The notes: generated by a model from the letters alone, not told the origin. A stretch of 55,092 bases of DNA from Salinimonas profundi (GCF_014750655.1 NZ_JABBXD010000002.1:101896-156987); one strand, 5' to 3'. Positions 17,581 to 26,851 are shown, counted from the stretch's first letter. Program-made: numbers and translations.

Positions 17581-18740
17581 GACTCGGCCTCTTTAGCTAG
17601 CTGCAACGCATCACTCAATGCATCAATATCCTGACGAGTGTGCACTGCGCTTAATGTAACCCGAAGTCTGTCGGTTCCTTTGGGCACCGTAGGGTAGCGG
17701 ATTGGCGGCACCCATATCCCGCGTTGTTTAAGAGCCTCGCTCAAGGCAACAGCCTGCTTGGGCCCGTCGGTCAGCACTGGCTGAATGGCGGTTTGAGACT
17801 CTGTTGTTTTGAAGCCTGAATCGTGCATGCGTGTTTTAAAATAATGGATATTATCGTTGAGCGTTTTCTGGCGGCGTCCGTCGCGCAATTGTTCCAGCGA
17901 ATACAAGGTAGCCAGGGCCTGCGCCGGTGGCATGGCTGTGGAATAAATATAATGTCTGGCCGTGTTTATCAGCAGTTCAATAAGCTGACGCGAGCCTGCG
18001 ATAAATGCCCCCGCCGTCCCCACCGCTTTACCAAATGTTCCCATTAGTACAGGCACCTCACATTGCGATAAATCTGCAGATTCTGCGCAGCCCAGTCCCT
18101 TTTCGCCTAACACCCCAAAACCGTGGGCATCGTCCACCATAAGCCAACAGCCATGCTCACTGGCAATGTGTGCCAGCTTTTTCAGTGGTGCCTGATCACC
18201 ATCCATACTGAATACACTTTCGGTAGCAATCAGACTGTTGGTCGGTAAAACGTTTTCTAACAATGCTTTCAGATGTTCCGGATCGTTATGCGCGAATCGC
18301 TTAAATACAGCCTGTGAGGACATTGCCCCGTCAATAAACGATGCATGCATCAGTTTATCTGCAACGATATTGCCCGGCTGTGCAAAGAGCGCCTGAAGCA
18401 ACGCCTGGTTGGCTGCAAACCCGGAATTGAACAACAGCGCGGCTTCCCGGTTCAGGTGCTCGGCCAGATAAGATTCCAGAGCACTGTGCGCGGTGGTGTA
18501 ACCCGTTACCAGTGGTGACGCGCCACTGCCTGCGCCGTACTGCGCAATGCCTTCTACCCAGGTTTGCTGCACCCCTTCATCATGTCGCATGCCAAGGTAA
18601 TCATTGCTGGCAAAATGCAGATAATGTTGTCCGCCAATACTAATGATGCCGTCTTTTTCGTAATCAACGGTAGCGCGCTGACGTTGGTAACCTTGTTTGT
18701 GCAGCTCCGCCAGCTTGTCGCTTATCCAGTCAAAGGCCAT
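17577..18740 (-). CDS. bioF: 8-amino-7-oxononanoate synthase
   Basis: PLP enzyme joining pimeloyl-ACP and L-alanine. Visible blocks are HFASNDYLGMRHD, the VDDAHGFGVLGEKG segment and the PLP-lysine motif MGTFGKAVGTAG. 387 residues, standard for the alpha-oxoamine synthase family. It overlaps bioB by 1 bp (TAATG), so translation is coupled. Confidence 0.96.
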   Translation of the reverse strand: MAFDWISDKLAELHKQGYQRQRATVDYEKDGIISIGGQHYLHFASNDYLGMRHDEGVQQTWVEGIAQYGAGSGASPLVTGYTTAHSALESYLAEHLNREAALLFNSGFAANQALLQALFAQPGNIVADKLMHASFIDGAMSSQAVFKRFAHNDPEHLKALLENVLPTNSLIATESVFSMDGDQAPLKKLAHIASEHGCWLMVDDAHGFGVLGEKGLGCAESADLSQCEVPVLMGTFGKAVGTAGAFIAGSRQLIELLINTARHYIYSTAMPPAQALATLYSLEQLRDGRRQKTLNDNIHYFKTRMHDSGFKTTESQTAIQPVLTDGPKQAVALSEALKQRGIWVPPIRYPTVPKGTDRLRVTLSAVHTRQDIDALSDALQLAKEAES

Positions 18741-19828
18741 TATGCCTCGACTGCCGACGGCTTGGTTGCATCGTAAAACAGGTCCGGCGTGGCACGATCA
18801 GCTATTTCTTCCTGCAGCGTCTGGGCATGCGCCTCATCAGAATAATCGCGGGTGCGCTCGGTATTGATGCCCAGCTTGCGGAAAAGCTGTACATCTTCAT
18901 GGGTGTCAGGATTTGAGGTTGTCAGCAACTTGCAGCCATAAAAGATAGAGTTTGCGCCGGCCATGAAACACAGTGCCTGCATTTGCTCATTCATATTTTC
19001 GCGACCTGCCGATAGCCGGACATGCGATGCTGGCATCATGATCCGCGCAACCGCGATGGTTCGGATAAACTCAAACGGCTCCAAATCATCAACGCTGTCT
19101 AACGGCGTCCCCTCTACTTTGACCAGCATATTAATAGGTACACTTTCTGGCTGCTGGGGCAGATTTGCCAGGGCGATCAGCAGTCCTGCCCGATCTTTGC
19201 CACTTTCCCCCATTCCGACAATGCCACCTGAACATACATTCATGCCCGCCTGGCGGACATTATCCAGCGTATCCAGCCTGTCCTGATAGGTGCGCGTTGT
19301 GATGATATCGCCGTAATATTCCGGCGAGGTATCCAGGTTATGATTATAATAATCCAAACCAGCCTGTTTGAGCGCAGTCGCCTGTTCACGAGACAACATA
19401 CCCAACGTCATGCAGGTTTCCAGGCCCAGTTTTTTGACCTCTGAGATCAGCTTGGTCACATACGGCATATCCCGCTCTTTAGGATTTCTCCAGGCTGCGC
19501 CCATGCAAAAGCGGGTCGAGCCGGCCGCTTTTGCTTCTTTTGCCCGCTCAATAACTTTTTCGACTTCCAATAAGCGTTCTTTTTCCAGCCCGGTGTCGTA
19601 TCGGGCGCTCTGGGGACAGTATTTGCAATCTTCCGGACAGGCGCCGGTCTTAATGGACAACAATGTTGAAACCTGTACTTCATTGGGGTCAAAATACGCC
19701 CGATGCACGGTTTGCGCCTTAAACAGTAAATCGTTAAATGGCATGGCAAAAAGTGCTTCAACTTCAGCGGTCGTCCAGTCGTTACGAATTTCCTGCGACG
19801 ACGAGACAAATTGGGGTGCGGCGGTCAT
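18740..19828 (-). CDS. bioB: biotin synthase
   Basis: Radical-SAM sulfur insertion into dethiobiotin, the last step. The 4Fe-4S motif is [11 protein letters not shown], and CMGAAWRNP and [12 protein letters not shown] are further BioB blocks. 362 residues. ATG at 19828 with AGGA about 7 nt upstream. It heads the bioBFCD operon and is divergent from bioA. The intergenic region probably holds a shared BirA-type operator. Confidence 0.97.
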   Translation of the reverse strand: MTAAPQFVSSSQEIRNDWTTAEVEALFAMPFNDLLFKAQTVHRAYFDPNEVQVSTLLSIKTGACPEDCKYCPQSARYDTGLEKERLLEVEKVIERAKEAKAAGSTRFCMGAAWRNPKERDMPYVTKLISEVKKLGLETCMTLGMLSREQATALKQAGLDYYNHNLDTSPEYYGDIITTRTYQDRLDTLDNVRQAGMNVCSGGIVGMGESGKDRAGLLIALANLPQQPESVPINMLVKVEGTPLDSVDDLEPFEFIRTIAVARIMMPASHVRLSAGRENMNEQMQALCFMAGANSIFYGCKLLTTSNPDTHEDVQLFRKLGINTERTRDYSDEAHAQTLQEEIADRATPDLFYDATKPSAVEA

Positions 19829-19877
19829 GGCCTGTCCTTTACTAATGATAATTGCTGGCTTAGTCTATGCGCAGCAA

Positions 19878-19915
19878 CAGAGTTGTCAACTCTGACCAAT
19901 TCCAAACATTTACCA
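19878..19915. promoter_or_regulatory. putative operator of the divergent bioB/bioA promoters (BirA-like)
   Basis: The interval contains a 17-bp perfect palindrome, CAGAGTTGTCAACTCTG (19878-19894). TTGTCAACT (19883-19891) also pairs loosely, across 15 nt, with CATTTACCA (19907-19915). Against the E. coli BirA arms TTGTAAACC/GGTTTACAA this is 7/9 and 6/9, with spacing one shorter than in E. coli. BirA control is the usual arrangement for a divergent bioA/bioBFCD pair. Which of the two signals is the real site is not settled. Confidence 0.45.
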
Positions 19916-19926
19916 GTGGTTACATT

Positions 19927-21198
19927 TTGAACAATATCGAATTTGATAAACGCCATATTTGGCATCCTTATACGTCGGCCGTCAATCCGCTCCCATGCTA
20001 TGAAGTGGCGGGTGCGTCAGGGGCAACGATTCACCTTGCTACCGGTGAAACGCTGATTGATGGGATGTCCAGTTGGTGGGCCGCCATTCACGGTTACAAC
20101 CATCCAGCGCTCAATGCCGCCGCCCATGCTCAGGTCGATAAGTTCTCACATGTTATGTTTGGTGGTTTAACCCATGAACCTGCCGTCAACGTCTGCCGAC
20201 AATTACTGGATATGGCCCCCGCGGGCATGGCACGGGTGTTTCTGGCCGACTCCGGTTCAGTTTCTGTAGAAGTGGCGCTTAAAATGGCGCTGCAGTACTG
20301 GGCATGCCAGGGAAGAGCCGGTAAGCACAAAGTGATCACTCCGCGAAACGGCTATCACGGTGATACCTTTGCCGCGATGTCAGTCTGCGATCCGGTGAAC
20401 GGGATGCACAGCCTGTTTTCAAATGTCCTGACTCCGCAACACTTTGCTCCGGCGCCGCAGACCCGGTATGACCAAACCTTCAGCGAAGATGATATTTTGC
20501 CGCTGGAGGAGTTATTTGATGCTCATCACAACGAATTGGCTGCGTTAATCATTGAGCCGATTGTTCAGGGCGCGGGCGGTATGCGCATCTATCATCCCGA
20601 ATATCTCAAGCGGGCGCGTCAGCTGTGTGACCAATATAACGTATTACTGATTTGCGATGAGATTGCCACTGGCTTTGGTCGCACGGGAAAACTCTTTGGT
20701 TGCGAGCATGCCAACATCAGCCCTGACATCATGTGTGTAGGAAAAGCCTTAACGGGTGGCTATATGACACTTGCTGCTACGCTGTGCACCGAAGATGTCG
20801 CGTTGGGGGTTTGTCAGGGCGAGCCCGGGGTGTTCATGCACGGGCCAACGTATATGGGGAACCCGCTGGCCTGCTCGGTGGCCTCGGCAAGCCTTGCGCT
20901 TATCAGTGAGAATCACTGGCAAAAACAGGTTGCTGATATTGAGGCCCAGCTGAAACAGACACTTCCGGATTGTCTGTCACTGGCGGCGGTCAGGGATGTC
21001 AGAATCCTGGGCGCTATTGGGGTGGTTGAAACGCATCATCCGGTGGATGTTGCACGCCTGCAACGGCATTTCGTCAAAGCCGGTGTCTGGATACGCCCTT
21101 TTAATAAACTGGTTTATATTATGCCGCCGTATATTATAAGTGGTGATGAGCTCAAACAATTGACGGACGCCATCTATATGGCACTGAGCCAACACTGA
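19927..21198 (+). CDS. bioA: adenosylmethionine-8-amino-7-oxononanoate aminotransferase
   Basis: PLP aminotransferase making DAPA with SAM as amino donor. RHIWHPYTS, GMSSWWAAIHGYNHP, the PLP-site block CDEIATGFGRTGKLF and GKALTGG (with the Schiff-base Lys) match E. coli BioA almost word for word. I start at TTG 19927, giving NNIEFDKRHIW and 423 residues; the ATG at 19867 is in frame but would put the candidate operator inside the gene. A weak AGTGG lies 7 nt before the TTG. Divergent from bioB. Confidence 0.93.
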   Translation: MNNIEFDKRHIWHPYTSAVNPLPCYEVAGASGATIHLATGETLIDGMSSWWAAIHGYNHPALNAAAHAQVDKFSHVMFGGLTHEPAVNVCRQLLDMAPAGMARVFLADSGSVSVEVALKMALQYWACQGRAGKHKVITPRNGYHGDTFAAMSVCDPVNGMHSLFSNVLTPQHFAPAPQTRYDQTFSEDDILPLEELFDAHHNELAALIIEPIVQGAGGMRIYHPEYLKRARQLCDQYNVLLICDEIATGFGRTGKLFGCEHANISPDIMCVGKALTGGYMTLAATLCTEDVALGVCQGEPGVFMHGPTYMGNPLACSVASASLALISENHWQKQVADIEAQLKQTLPDCLSLAAVRDVRILGAIGVVETHHPVDVARLQRHFVKAGVWIRPFNKLVYIMPPYIISGDELKQLTDAIYMALSQH

Positions 21199-21228
21199 CT
21201 TTACGTTAACCGACTAACGAGGACCTGC

Positions 21229-21753
21229 ATGAAAATTCTTGTAAATGTGTTCGACAAGATTATTTTCGCCACGATATTTATTCTGGCATTGCAGGTGCCT
21301 ATTCTGGCTGACCACTACCGACAGTATCTCGCCGGCTATCACGATGCTACAGCGCAAAGTGTGGCGGAGTATGAGCAACTGGCAACCAGATATGGATATG
21401 CGTCAGCGGATGCAATGATCGAAGATTTACAAAAGAATAACGAGCCTGTGGTGCGCGAAGATGCCACCAATAAAGCACAGCAGATCCAGCAACTGGCTGT
21501 GATCAAACAGGGAATAGCGACGCTGGATAATGGCAATTACTTCTCACAGGCGTGGTATATGTTTACCCCCGCGCGTTTCACTACGCTCAAGCGTGTGGCG
21601 GAAAACTTTTCGCCCTCCGTGCCACTTTCACCGACTGCCGTCATCTTCAGCCTGGTTGTGGCTATTCTGGCCAATTTGCTGATTTGGACACCGGCCTTGT
21701 GTGTCAAAGGGGTAAAAAGATTTCGCAAAAAGTCTATCCGTTTTGCACAATAG
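21229..21753 (+). CDS. DUF2937 family membrane protein
   Basis: 174 residues. An N-terminal hydrophobic segment (about 8-27) and a C-terminal one (about 135-157) bracket a charged, partly coiled central region of roughly 100 residues, the layout of DUF2937. The central loop probably faces the periplasm. ATG at 21229 with GAGG upstream. It follows bioA by 30 bp in the same direction and might be read through from it. Function unknown. Confidence 0.7.
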   Translation: MKILVNVFDKIIFATIFILALQVPILADHYRQYLAGYHDATAQSVAEYEQLATRYGYASADAMIEDLQKNNEPVVREDATNKAQQIQQLAVIKQGIATLDNGNYFSQAWYMFTPARFTTLKRVAENFSPSVPLSPTAVIFSLVVAILANLLIWTPALCVKGVKRFRKKSIRFAQ

Positions 21754-22024
21754 GTCTTTCAATTTTTCAAAGTGCTGTAATACCGTATTGTAAATATTAC
21801 CTCATACTTTTTTTATAGATAGGCGGGATAGCAGCGTTTATCACTTTTAATCAGCAGCTTATGTCATTTTTGTGACAGTAAAGTTTCAACCGGTATTCAT
21901 TTTGCAACTTTCAATATGAGTCAGACCTTTACTGGGCGGCCCGTGAGAGATAAGCCAATCGCGCTGAACTCATTGACCATTAAGTAAAAGGCCTATTGAT
22001 AAACGCGAAAAAACAGGTTGTATT

Positions 22025-22306
22025 ATGAAAAATGACAACACGCTATTAATCGGTCAGGTGTTGCAATTAAGAGACAAATTAGTTGCCAAACGCCACGCAA
22101 TTCCCTCTTCAATGTTGGGTGAATGGTCCAGACTGCAACAACGTACTACAGCGTTTGATATTAACCGTCCTTTCGATATGGCAATCAAAGGTACGCGGTT
22201 TACCAAGCCCAATGTTTACGGCGGAAGCAGTGGCGAACTCAGTGACTTGGTAAACTCGCTTAAAGAATTTAACAAGCGCATGATGCGCAGCAAAACACAC
22301 CACTAG
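22025..22306 (+). CDS. small hypothetical protein, 93 residues
   Basis: No family recognised. The protein is soluble, basic at the end (KRMMRSKTHH) and without cysteines. A Gly-Gly followed by small residues (VYGGSSGE) sits at residues 64-71. An ATG with AGG about 9 nt upstream and typical codon use suggest a real gene. It converges on the GNAT/C39 peptidase gene, 16 bp away, and is preceded by 270 bp with no other gene. A link to that peptidase is speculation. Confidence 0.5.
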   Translation: MKNDNTLLIGQVLQLRDKLVAKRHAIPSSMLGEWSRLQQRTTAFDINRPFDMAIKGTRFTKPNVYGGSSGELSDLVNSLKEFNKRMMRSKTHH

Positions 22307-22310
22307 CGTG

Positions 22311-22336
22311 AAAAAGCCCTGCCTACGCGGCAGGGC
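22311..22336 (-). terminator. intrinsic terminator overlapping the end of the GNAT/C39 gene
   Basis: On the minus strand GCCCTGCC-GCGTA-GGCAGGGC is followed by TTTTT. The TAG stop of the gene (22323-22325) starts in the hairpin loop and its last base is part of the stem, so the final codons form the upstream arm. Confidence 0.75.
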
Positions 22337-23441
22337 CGATTATTACTGCAGTTCTGATTTTGCGCTTTCCGTATGTAGCCAGGCGCAGAAAGTCCTCCCG
22401 CGACAACGGAATATGTTGAAATTCCACATGTTCATCGTCACCCGGATCCGGATCGTGAATATATACGCACTGGTCATCAACGCCGGTGATTACAACCCAG
22501 TGCGGCGCTTTTCTTTTATCGAAGGCATAAGTACTGATCAGGCAGACCACCGCTTTGCCATAATCTAACGCCGTTTCGATATCGCTCAGTTGCCATTGAA
22601 ACTGCCTGATAGCTACACCTTCTTTTCGTGCCTGTCCGGCAAAATCGGTTTCCACCAGCTCAATGATTTGCTTTTTATGCTCGCTTCTCACGCCATCGGT
22701 AAAAAGCGGCAGGGCCTGATTCATCCAGACCTCAGCTTCAAAATTGCGCTGGTGAGCTGACAGCGCCAGACCTACCGGGTGACTGCCACCATGACCGGAG
22801 GTCATATAAATAGTGGTTGCCTGACGCCATATTGTCAGCTCTTCATGCTGCGACATGTTGCTGTGTTTATTTAATGATGTCATTGCCATCATTAATGCGG
22901 CGGGCCCACAGGTAAATTCCGTTGACTGCTGATACCAGGGATACAGTTCATGCTTGCTTTGACTGGCTGGCATTCGCAACGCTTTTTGCATTCTCAACGC
23001 ATCGCTTTCGTCTTCATAATAATGGTTATAAATGCCAAACTGATGAAACCCCAGTTTTTCATACAGGGCAATGGCTGCCCTGTTGTTCACGGCAACCTCC
23101 AAACGCATAAAGGGCTTTCCCCGCAATAATGCCCTCCTCTCCAGCTCGTCAATCAGTTGCGCCGCAATGCCCAGGCCTCTGGCCTCTGGATCCACCGCTA
23201 TTGAATATAACCGGGTGAGTAAAGTGCCACGCCGGCACAATAGCAGCGCGTATCCGACCACCAGACCGTTAGCCCGGGCCAGTACAAATTCGGCATGCGG
23301 CGCACTCATGTAAAACCGCATTCTGCGCTTGCTCAGCCTGTCTGAGGTAAAGCACCGCTGCTCCAACTGCCACAGTGCATCTATATCGGCGTCTGCCACC
23401 TTACTGAGTGAAACAGCATGGCCAGACATGACCGCTTCCAT
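22323..23441 (-). CDS. GNAT acetyltransferase fused to a C39-like cysteine peptidase
   Basis: 372 residues. Residues about 8-150 are a RimI-like GNAT domain (IAVDPEARGLGIAAQLI, the CoA loop; NNRAAIALYEKLGF). Residues about 165-350 are a papain-fold C39-like domain with the Cys in FTCGPAALMMAM and the His in PHWVVITG followed by IHDPDP. It is co-translated with the RimK-like ligase (TAATG, 1-bp overlap; GAGG 6 nt upstream). This ligase/acetyltransferase/peptidase association has been described in comparative genomics of amidoligases as a putative peptide-modification system; its substrate is not known to me. Likely cytosolic, with no signal peptide. Confidence 0.82.
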   Translation of the reverse strand: MEAVMSGHAVSLSKVADADIDALWQLEQRCFTSDRLSKRRMRFYMSAPHAEFVLARANGLVVGYALLLCRRGTLLTRLYSIAVDPEARGLGIAAQLIDELERRALLRGKPFMRLEVAVNNRAAIALYEKLGFHQFGIYNHYYEDESDALRMQKALRMPASQSKHELYPWYQQSTEFTCGPAALMMAMTSLNKHSNMSQHEELTIWRQATTIYMTSGHGGSHPVGLALSAHQRNFEAEVWMNQALPLFTDGVRSEHKKQIIELVETDFAGQARKEGVAIRQFQWQLSDIETALDYGKAVVCLISTYAFDKRKAPHWVVITGVDDQCVYIHDPDPGDDEHVEFQHIPLSREDFLRLATYGKRKIRTAVIIGPAA

Positions 23442-24907
23442 TATTTTCCTCTCTTTTCTAAACGATCAGCAAACTCCTGCATGATTATCTCATACAGCGC
23501 TTTGCCCAGATATTTATCTTCAATTCCGGCTTCGAGACTGGGGTTGTCGTTCACTTCAATAACAAACACATTGTGGCCGTCCTGCTTGATATCTACGCCG
23601 TAAAGACCATTACCCACCACTTTGGCTGCTTTTACTGCTGCCTGGAGGACTGGTCGCGGCACTTCAAATGTTGCCATGGTGACAAAATCCCCTGAGTCAG
23701 TTTGATCACCATCGTGGTGATAAATCTGCCAATGGTTTCTGGCCATAAAATACTTACAGGCATAAATTGGCTTGCCGCCCAATACCCCGATACGCCAGTC
23801 ATAATCCGTAAAGATATACTCCTGCACCAGCACAAGGGCAGAAACACCGAGCATTTCACGCAGCTTTTCCTCAAGCTCAGCGGCACTTTCAACTTTGTAA
23901 ACACCTCGACTGAAAGAGCTTTCCGGTAGTTTTAACACCAGCGGCAGTCCCAGCTCACTAATCAGTTTCTGGCAGGCATCTTCATCCGCCTGGCTGACAA
24001 ACCGACTTTTTGGTGCCGGTACATTTTGATAAGTAAACGCATCCTGCAAAAAAACCTTATTACAACAGCGAAGTATAGACTGCGAATCGTCCATCACCAC
24101 CAGACCTTCACGCTCAGCAGCGCGCGCCAATTGATAGGTACTGTGCTCTATGGCCGTCGTCTCGCGAATAAACAAGGCGTCGTAATGCCCCACATCTGCC
24201 GGATTAAGCTGCGACACAATTTCAGCATGGATCCCCACATTCTCGGCAGCTTTAACAAAGCTTTTCAGCGCCTTTTTATCACTTGGCGGGGTGATTTCGT
24301 CAGGATTAACCAGAATCGCCATATCCCAGCGCACTTTTTTACCTTTAGCCGGGGAGCGCCATGCAGAATCAGCAAACGCTGTCAGTTGCTGGATGGCATA
24401 CCGGTGCATGTCCGCTGGCAATGCATTAAAGCCAACCACCCGACATTCGGCGTAACCGATGGTCGCCCCGGACTCACTGGCAACATGCATCGTTAACTGC
24501 ATAATCGGACACGGATAAAGTGCAAAGGCGCGTTGAGCAACCATGGCCAGCGACGGCTCAAGAGTTTGACCAAATACCACAAAACATGTTGTCGGCAGCT
24601 CAGTAGCGTCAGTGCCTTCCAGCGTATCGGGAAGCGTGACCCTGGGCGGCATGTGACTATCCGACGCCATTCGCATGTCATTAATGGTATTGACCGCCGG
24701 CAGCACCCGGTGTTTACGCGCCTGGGCAAGCAGTGAGCAGTAATAGCCACGGCTAAGATACTCGCTGGTATCACACAGGTTAATTACGCGCGTCTTGGGC
24801 TCGTTGAGTTTCGGGAAATTTGCCAGATAATCATCAAAGGTAATGACATTCAATCCAGAACTGTCAAACAGCTGGACGTTGTCGGCAATAATCAGTGTCT
24901 TGTGCAT
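23441..24907 (-). CDS. RimK-like ATP-grasp ligase with RLAN N-terminal domain
   Basis: 488 residues. The N-terminal half (about 1-190) resembles the RimK-like ATP-grasp-associated RLAN domain. The C-terminal half is an ATP-grasp: LPLVLKLPESSFSRGV, VLVQEYIFTDYDWRIGVL (metal and ATP side) and FVIEVNDNPSLEAG, the Mg-binding E/N motif. Such enzymes add amino acids, often glutamate, through acyl-phosphate chemistry to a protein or peptide. The start is the ATG at 24907 (HKTLIIADN); the longer frame adds 18 residues of poor quality. It is coupled to the GNAT/C39 gene downstream. Confidence 0.85.
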   Translation of the reverse strand: MHKTLIIADNVQLFDSSGLNVITFDDYLANFPKLNEPKTRVINLCDTSEYLSRGYYCSLLAQARKHRVLPAVNTINDMRMASDSHMPPRVTLPDTLEGTDATELPTTCFVVFGQTLEPSLAMVAQRAFALYPCPIMQLTMHVASESGATIGYAECRVVGFNALPADMHRYAIQQLTAFADSAWRSPAKGKKVRWDMAILVNPDEITPPSDKKALKSFVKAAENVGIHAEIVSQLNPADVGHYDALFIRETTAIEHSTYQLARAAEREGLVVMDDSQSILRCCNKVFLQDAFTYQNVPAPKSRFVSQADEDACQKLISELGLPLVLKLPESSFSRGVYKVESAAELEEKLREMLGVSALVLVQEYIFTDYDWRIGVLGGKPIYACKYFMARNHWQIYHHDGDQTDSGDFVTMATFEVPRPVLQAAVKAAKVVGNGLYGVDIKQDGHNVFVIEVNDNPSLEAGIEDKYLGKALYEIIMQEFADRLEKRGK

Positions 24908-25226
24908 ATAATCTCTAATTGGTTTTTTTCGTACACACCTGTTAGCCCCATTGAGTAACAATTGTGCTTTTCGCGAAGTTTACGGTAAGCCCTGTAATTG
25001 AAAAGCAAATTCAGAGAGGGAAATTTTGACCGTTACGATAAGTATTTCTGATAAGCCGGAAAAGTCCGGTCGTCCCCCCTGTAAAGTAGCAGAAGGTGGG
25101 GCGGTACGTAAAAACTTCCCCCCGAGGTAATCGCTTTGGTATAGAATGTGCCAGTTATTCTGGCAAGTTAATGTGGCTATTCAGGCACTGCAGGTCAGTG
25201 TTACCGGTTTATATTTAGGAGGTGTT
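24908..25226. other. intergenic region between ligase and CaCA genes
   Basis: Divergent promoter region of about 320 bp. The only structure I can point to is a small stem CCGGA-AAAG-TCCGG (25056-25069), followed by C-rich and G-rich tracts (25072-25115) that could pair. It could be a leader element of the CaCA gene. No riboswitch class recognised. Confidence 0.3.
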
Positions 25227-26201
25227 ATGGAGTTAGCAATCGTCGCGATTTTGGTCGGACTTCCGGTTTTGTTATGGAGCGCAGGTAAGTTCGTCGATGG
25301 CGCATCCGGTGTCGCCCGCCATTTTAATGTATCGCCTCTTATCATCGGTATGCTGATCATTGGCTTTGGCACCTCGGCGCCGGAAATCATTGTTTCAGTG
25401 TTCGCGGCACTTGAAGGAAATTCCGGTATCGCGCTGGGTAATGCGTTTGGCTCTAACATCGCCAATATCGCACTGGTGTTAGGTATCACAGCGCTTATAA
25501 GCCCCATCGCTGTGCGCTCAGAGATCATCAGACGCGAACTCCCCATTATGCTGGCGATTGTTTTTATTGCCGCCTGGCAACTGCTGGATTTAACGCTGTC
25601 AAAAGATGATGCTTTTACCCTGTTGGGCTTGTTCGTGCTTTTACTTGGCTGGAGTTTCTGGCAGGGAATGAAAGGCGACAGCGATGCGTTGGCTGAGGAA
25701 TATAAAGAGCAGATTAACAGCGACGCTACCTCTGTCAAAATGAATCTGGTTTGGCTGTTGGCAGGATTGGTCTTGCTGGTTGCCAGTTCAAGAATTCTCG
25801 TATGGGGCGCTATTGAAGTGGCGCAATACTTTGGTGTCAGCGACACCATCATCGGTCTTACTGTTATTGCCGTGGGTACTTCCCTGCCCGAACTGGCATC
25901 CTCGCTGGTTGCCATTCGCAAAAAAGAACATGATCTGGCGCTAGGTAACGTCATTGGCTCCAACATGTTTAATACTCTGGCGGTGGTAGGTTTAGCCGGT
26001 ATTATTCATCCTACGCCTATTGAACAAAGCTTCTTCTACCGCGACATCGTTATCATGCTTGTTCTCTCGGTCGCGCTGTTTGTCTTTTGTATCGGGCTGA
26101 AAGGACGCCAGGGTCGGTTAAACCGGTTGGAAGGTGGAGTGTTTGTTGCCGCTTACATCGTCTATACCTGGTACCTGATTAACTCGGCTTTTCTAGGTTA
26201 G
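25227..26201 (+). CDS. CaCA-family sodium/calcium-type exchanger (YrbG-like)
   Basis: 324-residue inner-membrane exchanger with two inverted halves. Each half carries the ion-binding alpha repeat: GFGTSAPEIIVS plus GNAFGSNIANIALVLG in the first, AVGTSLPELASSL plus GNVIGSNMFNTLAVVG in the second. These regions hold the acidic and polar ligands for Ca2+ and Na+. A perfect AGGAGGT (25217-25223) just before the ATG at 25227 decides the start; the longer frame to 25146 is untranslated. Its stop overlaps the convergent membrane-protein gene by 4 bp. Confidence 0.92.
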   Translation: MELAIVAILVGLPVLLWSAGKFVDGASGVARHFNVSPLIIGMLIIGFGTSAPEIIVSVFAALEGNSGIALGNAFGSNIANIALVLGITALISPIAVRSEIIRRELPIMLAIVFIAAWQLLDLTLSKDDAFTLLGLFVLLLGWSFWQGMKGDSDALAEEYKEQINSDATSVKMNLVWLLAGLVLLVASSRILVWGAIEVAQYFGVSDTIIGLTVIAVGTSLPELASSLVAIRKKEHDLALGNVIGSNMFNTLAVVGLAGIIHPTPIEQSFFYRDIVIMLVLSVALFVFCIGLKGRQGRLNRLEGGVFVAAYIVYTWYLINSAFLG

Positions 26202-26593
26202 GTAAATGAGAGTGTCATCACCAGAAGCGTCAGTAAGCCAACCACGGTTAATACGTAGAGGTTAATACCGTAGTTATCGCCCTGGCGCCGGTTTCGCCGG
26301 ATGCGCAGCAACATGGTTGAAAGTGTCAGTATCAGACAGGCTTTGACCAGAAAGAATAACGTGCCGACATGCTCCCGGGACCAGTCGGTCTGGCCCGGGA
26401 TGTTCCAGAAACGCTGCACGCCGGCGATAAAATCTGGCCTGGCAAAATGAAACACCACAAAGGCAGCAACCAACAGCCCCCAGGCTAAGACATTAACCAC
26501 CATAACAATTTTATACAGGCTGTCATTCTCACGGGGGGTGCTGCGTCTGTTGACCGGCTGACCACTTTTATCTTTATACTTCAATTGATTCAA
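26198..26593 (-). CDS. small membrane protein of unknown function
   Basis: 131 residues with three predicted membrane segments (about 28-48, 78-97 and 110-130). A charged N-terminal tail and a short soluble loop (WNIPGQTDWSREH) lie between segments 1 and 2. The start appears to be TTG at 26593; no ATG is available near it. No family recognised. It is convergent with the exchanger and divergent from asnS. Confidence 0.55.
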   Translation of the reverse strand: MNQLKYKDKSGQPVNRRSTPRENDSLYKIVMVVNVLAWGLLVAAFVVFHFARPDFIAGVQRFWNIPGQTDWSREHVGTLFFLVKACLILTLSTMLLRIRRNRRQGDNYGINLYVLTVVGLLTLLVMTLSFT

Positions 26594-26785
26594 TGAACTC
26601 TGGCATCCGTTTTTGGTTTAAGTATACTATCGGCTGTTAATACGTTAGAAATCTGTCTTTGTCTTAAACCGGCTCATCAAAGCGTGCCATTGCGTGCACA
26701 AAAATTCGCGCAAGCGCTTTATTGCGCTGACCCGACGGTCCATTCGGATTCAACACGGGAACTCATTCGGTTTGATTAAACAAAG

Positions 26786-26806
26786 GCACACTTATCATGA
26801 GTGTGC
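26786..26806 (+). promoter_or_regulatory. inverted repeat in the asnS leader
   Basis: GCACACT and AGTGTGC form a perfect 7-bp repeat with a 7-nt spacer, 45 bp before asnS. It could be an operator or a leader hairpin. There is no U-tract and no Asn-rich leader peptide, so classical attenuation is not supported. Confidence 0.3.
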
Positions 26807-26851
26807 GATGATTTCTGACCTTGTAAAATTTTTAAAGACGGAGAATTCATA

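Noticed and set aside
25040..25130. Riboswitch before the CaCA exchanger
   Set aside because: A small stem and C/G tracts exist, but they do not match the manganese (yybP-ykoY) or c-di-GMP motifs I could compare.
25181..25966. 261-codon frame antisense to the CaCA exchanger
   Set aside because: Antisense shadow of a gene with a perfect ribosome site and both alpha repeats.
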